Of a DNA stretch of 25,312 nt, positions 22,552 through 25,312 are shown piece by piece. The notes beneath the pieces were generated by a model. That model did not search any database, was not told the origin of the DNA, and saw only the letters and a list, made by a program, of their open reading frames with translations. The stretch comes from a virus, in IMG/VR virus record IMGVR_UViG_3300022745_000136, positions 1 through 25,312 of that record; one strand, 5' to 3'. A program made the translations under genes and the position numbers. Every line of letters begins with the position of its first letter. Position 1 is the first letter of the stretch.

Positions 22552-22824
22552 ATGAGAGCCGTGATTGATCCAGAAGTAAAGCCATCTGATGAAACCTTTG
22601 TGGCTGTTTGGACAAACGGAAGCCTTGAAGGCTGGACAGTCCAAAAAGTCGCAAGCCGGTTAAACCTACGCCCGATGGACGCATACCATCATGCAAGAAA
22701 GTTGGCCGCCTCAGGAGTAAAACTTCCACTTTTGTGCGGACAGACCCAAAGACCTGCCGGTCAAATCCGCAAACTCAATGCGATCATCTCCAAGACTCTG
22801 AAAGGCAAAGGCGAAAAATCATGA
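22552..22824 (+). CDS. Small helix-turn-helix-like protein
   Basis: The 90-residue product begins at ATG 22552, with AAGGAG five bases upstream, and opens the divergent operon. The region SLEGWTVQKVASRLNLRPMD is shaped like a helix-turn-helix recognition unit (a GWTVQKVASRL helix pair), followed by a basic C-terminus (RKLNAIISKTLKGKGEKS). This suggests DNA binding, maybe as a Cro/CII-type regulator or replication-initiation partner. A GTG at 22534 would add six residues but overlaps a CAAGTG site. The stop overlaps the next start as ATGA. Confidence 0.6.
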   Translation: MRAVIDPEVKPSDETFVAVWTNGSLEGWTVQKVASRLNLRPMDAYHHARKLAASGVKLPLLCGQTQRPAGQIRKLNAIISKTLKGKGEKS

Positions 22825-23120
22825 CCTACGAACAGGCGGGCGACAGTAATTACAGCCATCGCTTTAAATCCAGCTTTGGACAGTGCCAATGCCTCTGGTG
22901 TGGCAGCCGACCCGATGGACAATGGTGCCCTGTTTCCAAGGAAACGCGCGAGGCCTTGTTTTCTTACGCAGCAAGAAATGGGACCAAGTGGAGAAGCAAG
23001 CTTATAAAGGCCTGGCAATCAGGAGAGGACATTGGCCAAGAGCTTCAGTTTTTAAGGAATGTTGTCGGCCCATCTGGTCTTTATCGAATTCCTGGCCGGT
23101 TAATTAAGTTGGGGGCGTGA
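22821..23120 (+). CDS. Small Cys-rich early protein
   Basis: This 99-residue protein starts at the ATGA overlap (22821). It has CQCLWCGSRPDGQWC (about residues 22-36), which looks like a small zinc-binding knuckle, then a helix with GTKWRSKLIKAWQSGEDI and an Arg/Gly-rich end (GLYRIPGRLIKLG). I do not recognise the family. The first six residues MTYEQA are repeated at the start of the next gene, from nearly identical DNA (16 of 18 bases). It is co-transcribed with its neighbours. Confidence 0.55.
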   Translation: MTYEQAGDSNYSHRFKSSFGQCQCLWCGSRPDGQWCPVSKETREALFSYAARNGTKWRSKLIKAWQSGEDIGQELQFLRNVVGPSGLYRIPGRLIKLGA

Positions 23121-23123
23121 GTC

Positions 23124-23438
23124 ATGACCTACGAGCAAGCGGTCACCAAGTTGGAAGAGCTGGCCTTGGAAGGTTCGGATCAGTTGATCCCGGCAACCCA
23201 GGCTCTGCCTCATGTTGACCGTCAAAAAATATGGAGGCTTGTCCACTCCGGCCAACTGCCAGCAGTCCGCCTGGGCGAGTTCAAAACCACCAAGGAAATC
23301 GCCGTCCACTTCTTCCGGATCCATATCCGGGTGACCAGGCCGGCCAAGGAAACCGTGGTCAAGGAAAACCGCAAACAGCAAATTGACGAAGCGATTAAGC
23401 AAGTCATGAACAGCACCAAAAGGAAGTCGAAAGTCTAG
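23124..23438 (+). CDS. Excisionase-like DNA-binding protein (candidate)
   Basis: The 104-residue product starts 3 nt after the previous stop. After MTYEQAVTKLEELAL the middle part VDRQKIWRLVHSGQLPAVRL fits the excisionase/MerR-type helix-turn-helix pattern (helix, 'hsGelPavrlG', wing). The C-terminus is basic with KRKSKV. Such proteins direct integrase toward excision, which is plausible because an integrase lies 1.1 kb upstream on the same strand. The usual wing ending is altered, so this remains a candidate. Confidence 0.5.
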   Translation: MTYEQAVTKLEELALEGSDQLIPATQALPHVDRQKIWRLVHSGQLPAVRLGEFKTTKEIAVHFFRIHIRVTRPAKETVVKENRKQQIDEAIKQVMNSTKRKSKV

Positions 23439-23471
23439 TTTTTTTTGCCATGTTTTTGAAAGGGCAGAACG

Positions 23472-23924
23472 ATGGGACGGATGAAGGACAAGTGGATTGA
23501 TGAAAACCCCATGCAGCTCACGCCGGGGGACTGCGTTGGCGAAGCCAGATATGACGCCCGCGAGGAACTGAGCTCCCGGCGGGTGGAGTTGATGCGCAAG
23601 GCGCGGGAGCTGCCAAGCTGGGAGCACTTTGCCCAGAAGCTTAAGGAGTATCCCTACACCGGCAAGGACGGGAAGCTGAATCTGGATGCTTGCTTTGGTC
23701 TCCTGTGCTCCTTTTGCGAGACCTGCAATGTCCTGGCCTATCCTTTTTACCGGCTGGTGTATGACCTCAACGGTGAGATTGAAAGGCTGGATGGTCACTT
23801 GGCTGAACGGGACGCGAAGATCGAGGCCATGGCGCGAGACCTGACCATCACAACCAAGGCCAAAGCCAAGTTTTCGACAGCGATCACCAAGCGCCCTGGT
23901 CGGCCAAAAGCCAATCGGGGTTAG
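23472..23924 (+). CDS. Unknown early protein with C-terminal coiled coil
   Basis: The 150-residue product begins at ATG 23472 behind AAAGGG. An N-terminal acidic part with GDCVGEARYD is followed by helix-rich sequence (AREELSSRRVELMRKARELP), then four cysteines in a CFGLLCSFCETC segment. A coiled-coil-like helix (DLNGEIERLDGHLAERDAKI) and a basic tail (KRPGRPKANRG) complete it. The tail could bind nucleic acid (AT-hook-like GRP core). No family is recognised; its place in the operon suggests an early regulatory or replication role. Confidence 0.55.
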   Translation: MGRMKDKWIDENPMQLTPGDCVGEARYDAREELSSRRVELMRKARELPSWEHFAQKLKEYPYTGKDGKLNLDACFGLLCSFCETCNVLAYPFYRLVYDLNGEIERLDGHLAERDAKIEAMARDLTITTKAKAKFSTAITKRPGRPKANRG

Positions 23925-23968
23925 AATCCTGAGTTTTTCTTCCCCCGATGTTTCTGGAGGTGTTTGAA

Positions 23969-24343
23969 ATGGGATGGATTACGCGGGCTCTGGTTTATCG
24001 GCGCGACCGGGCAGACCTGGAAAGCAGGCTGGCCAATGCCAAGGCCGATGCGGATTACTGGCGCAATGAGTACGGCAACAAGCAAGCCGAGCTGGTTGAA
24101 ACCAAGGACCAATTCGAACTGGAAAGGAACCTGGACGCGGCGACCATAAAGGATCTTCAGGAGAACTTGGCCAAAGCTAATGAAAAAGCGGCCAGCTTGG
24201 AATCACGATTAACTTCAGCAAAGGCTGTGATCGAGGAAGAGACCGACAAGCGGCTGAAGGCCAGGGAAGAAATGAAAACAGCCCGAAAATTCCTCCAGGA
24301 ATTTGCCGAGAAAATCGGCCCATTTACCCAAAGTTGGATTTGA
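23969..24343 (+). CDS. Unknown protein, mostly coiled coil
   Basis: The 124-residue product starts at ATG 23969, with GGAGG (23955-23959) nine bases upstream; an in-frame ATG at 23948 has no SD. An N-terminal short hydrophobic/basic segment ([16 protein letters not shown]) is followed by an almost continuous helix of heptads ([18 protein letters not shown] and later [20 protein letters not shown]). It probably dimerises through its length. No enzyme or DNA-binding motif is seen. It lies directly before csrA. Confidence 0.55.
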   Translation: MGWITRALVYRRDRADLESRLANAKADADYWRNEYGNKQAELVETKDQFELERNLDAATIKDLQENLAKANEKAASLESRLTSAKAVIEEETDKRLKAREEMKTARKFLQEFAEKIGPFTQSWI

Positions 24344-24372
24344 TTAAATTCCAAATCACGAAAGGAATCCCA

Positions 24373-24534
24373 ATGCTAGTGCTCTCAAGGAAGGTGGGCG
24401 AAGTAATCCTGGTCGGTGATCAGATCAGGATCACCATCGTGGAAATCGACCGGGGAAAAGTCCGGGTGGGCATCGAGGCCCCCAGGGAAATTCCCATAGA
24501 CCGCGAAGAAATTCGCGCGAAGAAGGCGGCTTAA
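24373..24534 (+). CDS. csrA: CsrA-type RNA-binding regulator
   Basis: This 53-residue protein is a CsrA/RsmA carbon storage regulator, a small dimer that binds GGA motifs in mRNA and blocks or alters translation. [20 protein letters not shown] carries L4 and R6, and [18 protein letters not shown] carries R44, the residues important for RNA contact. The start is the ATG at 24373 behind AAAGGA, seven bases upstream; an earlier ATG at 24334 adds an unrelated segment. A phage-located copy may redirect host metabolism or phage timing. It is the last gene of the small operon. Confidence 0.93.
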   Translation: MLVLSRKVGEVILVGDQIRITIVEIDRGKVRVGIEAPREIPIDREEIRAKKAA

Positions 24535-24594
24535 AAAATTTTTGACTCTCAATAAGCGATTTTACCGATTCGAAAAGTTGAAAAAGGACGACCC

Positions 24595-25312
24595 ATGGAC
24601 AGCAATTTCACCTATGTGCTGAGAACTTGCAACGAGGACATGACATCCGGAAACGGCTTTATCCAGCCTCCGTTCTTTGTCTGGCCAGAGTCCGGGCCAG
24701 TCGAGGCGCCTGACTGGGATCCGGACCCGGTAAGGTCATGCGGCGGTGGGCTCCATGGCCTGGAGTACGGCCAGGGTGATTTGAAGTTTTGCTCCATATA
24801 CCGGGATATGGAAACCGCTAAATGGATGGTGGTCAAAGTGGACAAATCAGCGGGCTTTGTACCAAGCAAAGACAAAGTCCGGTTTCGCCGTGGTGAGGTG
24901 ATCTACGCTGGCGATCGACCCGGCGCACTGAAAAAGTTTCGAGAGGTGGGCTTTACTGGCGCGCTTCCCTGGGATTTGGTTTTGGTCGGAGACAAAGGGA
25001 CCGCGACCGCTGGCTGGAATGGGACCGCGACCGCTGGCTGGAAAGGGACCGCGACCGCTGGCTGGAATGGGACCGCGACCGCTGGCTGGAATGGGACCGC
25101 GACCGCTGGCAATTATGGGACCGCGACCGCTGGCAATTATGGGACCGCGACCGCTGGCAATCATGGGACCGCGACCGCTGGCAATGATGGGACCGCGACC
25201 GCTGGCGATTATGGGACCGCGACCGCTGGCGATTATGGGACCGCGACCGCTGGCAATTATGGGACCGCGACCGCTGGTAAAAAAGGAATTATTTCCCTCC
25301 GATGGTATGACC
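24595..25312 (+). CDS. DUF7666-like protein with octapeptide repeats (3' cut)
   Basis: The ORF begins at ATG 24595 (AAGGA upstream) and runs off the window edge. Residues 1-134 form a globular domain with FTYVLRTCNEDMTSGNGF, CGGGLHGLEYGQGDLKF and a VVKVDKSAGFVPSKDKVRFR region, similar to the DUF7666-type family I recall from phages. Residues 135-230 are twelve copies of the octapeptide GTATAG-X-X. The sequence resumes GIISLRWYD as in relatives, where this segment precedes the C-terminus. The function is unknown. The minus-strand ORFs opposite are shadows of the repeat. A weak promoter may lie in the 60-nt gap before it (TTGACT at 24541). Confidence 0.75.
   Translation, partial: MDSNFTYVLRTCNEDMTSGNGFIQPPFFVWPESGPVEAPDWDPDPVRSCGGGLHGLEYGQGDLKFCSIYRDMETAKWMVVKVDKSAGFVPSKDKVRFRRGEVIYAGDRPGALKKFREVGFTGALPWDLVLVGDKGTATAGWNGTATAGWKGTATAGWNGTATAGWNGTATAGNYGTATAGNYGTATAGNHGTATAGNDGTATAGDYGTATAGDYGTATAGNYGTATAGKKGIISLRWYD
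24997..25284 (+). repeat. Twelve 24-bp tandem repeats
   Basis: Each unit is GGGACCGCGACCGCTGGC followed by two variable codons, in frame with the 24595 gene. The first 17 bases are identical in all twelve copies. Only the last seven bases vary, giving WN, WK, WN, WN, NY, NY, NH, ND, DY, DY, NY and KK. The last copy has GGT instead of GGC. There are no unique spacers, so it is not a CRISPR array. Confidence 0.97.

Noticed and set aside
22393-22644. N-terminal extension of the ribbon-helix-helix gene to 22644
   Set aside because: The added 84 residues are Cys/His-rich with no fold-like pattern and run through the operator region and the divergent gene; the internal ATG at 22392 gives a normal-size regulator.
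24612-25164. Minus-strand ORFs (24612-24875 and 24847-25164) with RGPIPASG repeats
   Set aside because: They are antisense shadows of the octapeptide repeat and the upstream domain, which has a better start, SD and family resemblance.
24997-25284. CRISPR array or diversity-generating retroelement target
   Set aside because: The repeats are contiguous and in frame without unique spacers. The variation is not the A-to-N pattern of a DGR, and there is no reverse transcriptase or template in the window.

Overview
The window reads as the late half of a temperate, siphovirus-type tailed phage or prophage, followed by its integration and control region and the first genes of an accessory region. 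Nearly all genes lie on the + strand. They are tightly packed, with 1-23 nt overlaps and GC-rich codon use. A planctomycete host is my best guess, from memory and not proven: the tyrosine recombinase, the Cys/His peptidase-like lipoprotein and the type-I membrane protein beside it resemble proteins I associate with Planctomycetota.

Layout. 100-2142: terminase small subunit and a large subunit split into ATPase and nuclease reading frames. 2179-6213: HK97-type portal, prohead protease and major capsid protein. 6325-8775: connector, head closure, neck/gp10-like and tail-terminator proteins. 8794-10311: tail tube and tail assembly chaperones, with a textbook A AAA AAC -1 frameshift site. 10384-12114: a short tape measure protein. 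12118-17141: tail-tip genes, three small beta-rich virion proteins, a tail fibre and an unknown protein. 17201-19351: a membrane/lysis-type cluster made of a lipoprotein with a papain-like Cys/His pattern, a type-I membrane protein, a holin-like protein and a small spanin-like protein. 19355-19642: a DUF6527-like Cys-rich protein, followed by a strong terminator.

19704-20616 is a moron-like island: a small minus-strand membrane ORF and a Lys/Glu-rich coiled-coil membrane protein, enclosed by two intrinsic terminators. Next come an AT-rich repeat-containing leader (possible attP), a 22-bp palindrome, the integrase, a minus-strand ribbon-helix-helix regulator, and a divergent + strand operon of small DNA-binding, excisionase-like, Cys-rich and coiled-coil proteins ending in CsrA. 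The right edge cuts a gene holding twelve 24-bp (octapeptide) tandem repeats.

The least expected signal is in the late operon. Each of the two most abundant virion proteins (capsid and tail tube) is followed by a structured element and then by a small protein starting MK. The element after the tail tube folds as an initiator-type tRNA (CAU anticodon, C1:A72 mismatch, A11:U24 pair). The element after the capsid gene shares about 25 bases of the same tRNA core and is a hairpin followed by a T-rich tract. The two small ORFs share a D-x3-P-x-C-P motif and a similar leader. This looks like a duplicated cassette of tRNA-derived element plus small ORF that punctuates the structural operon.
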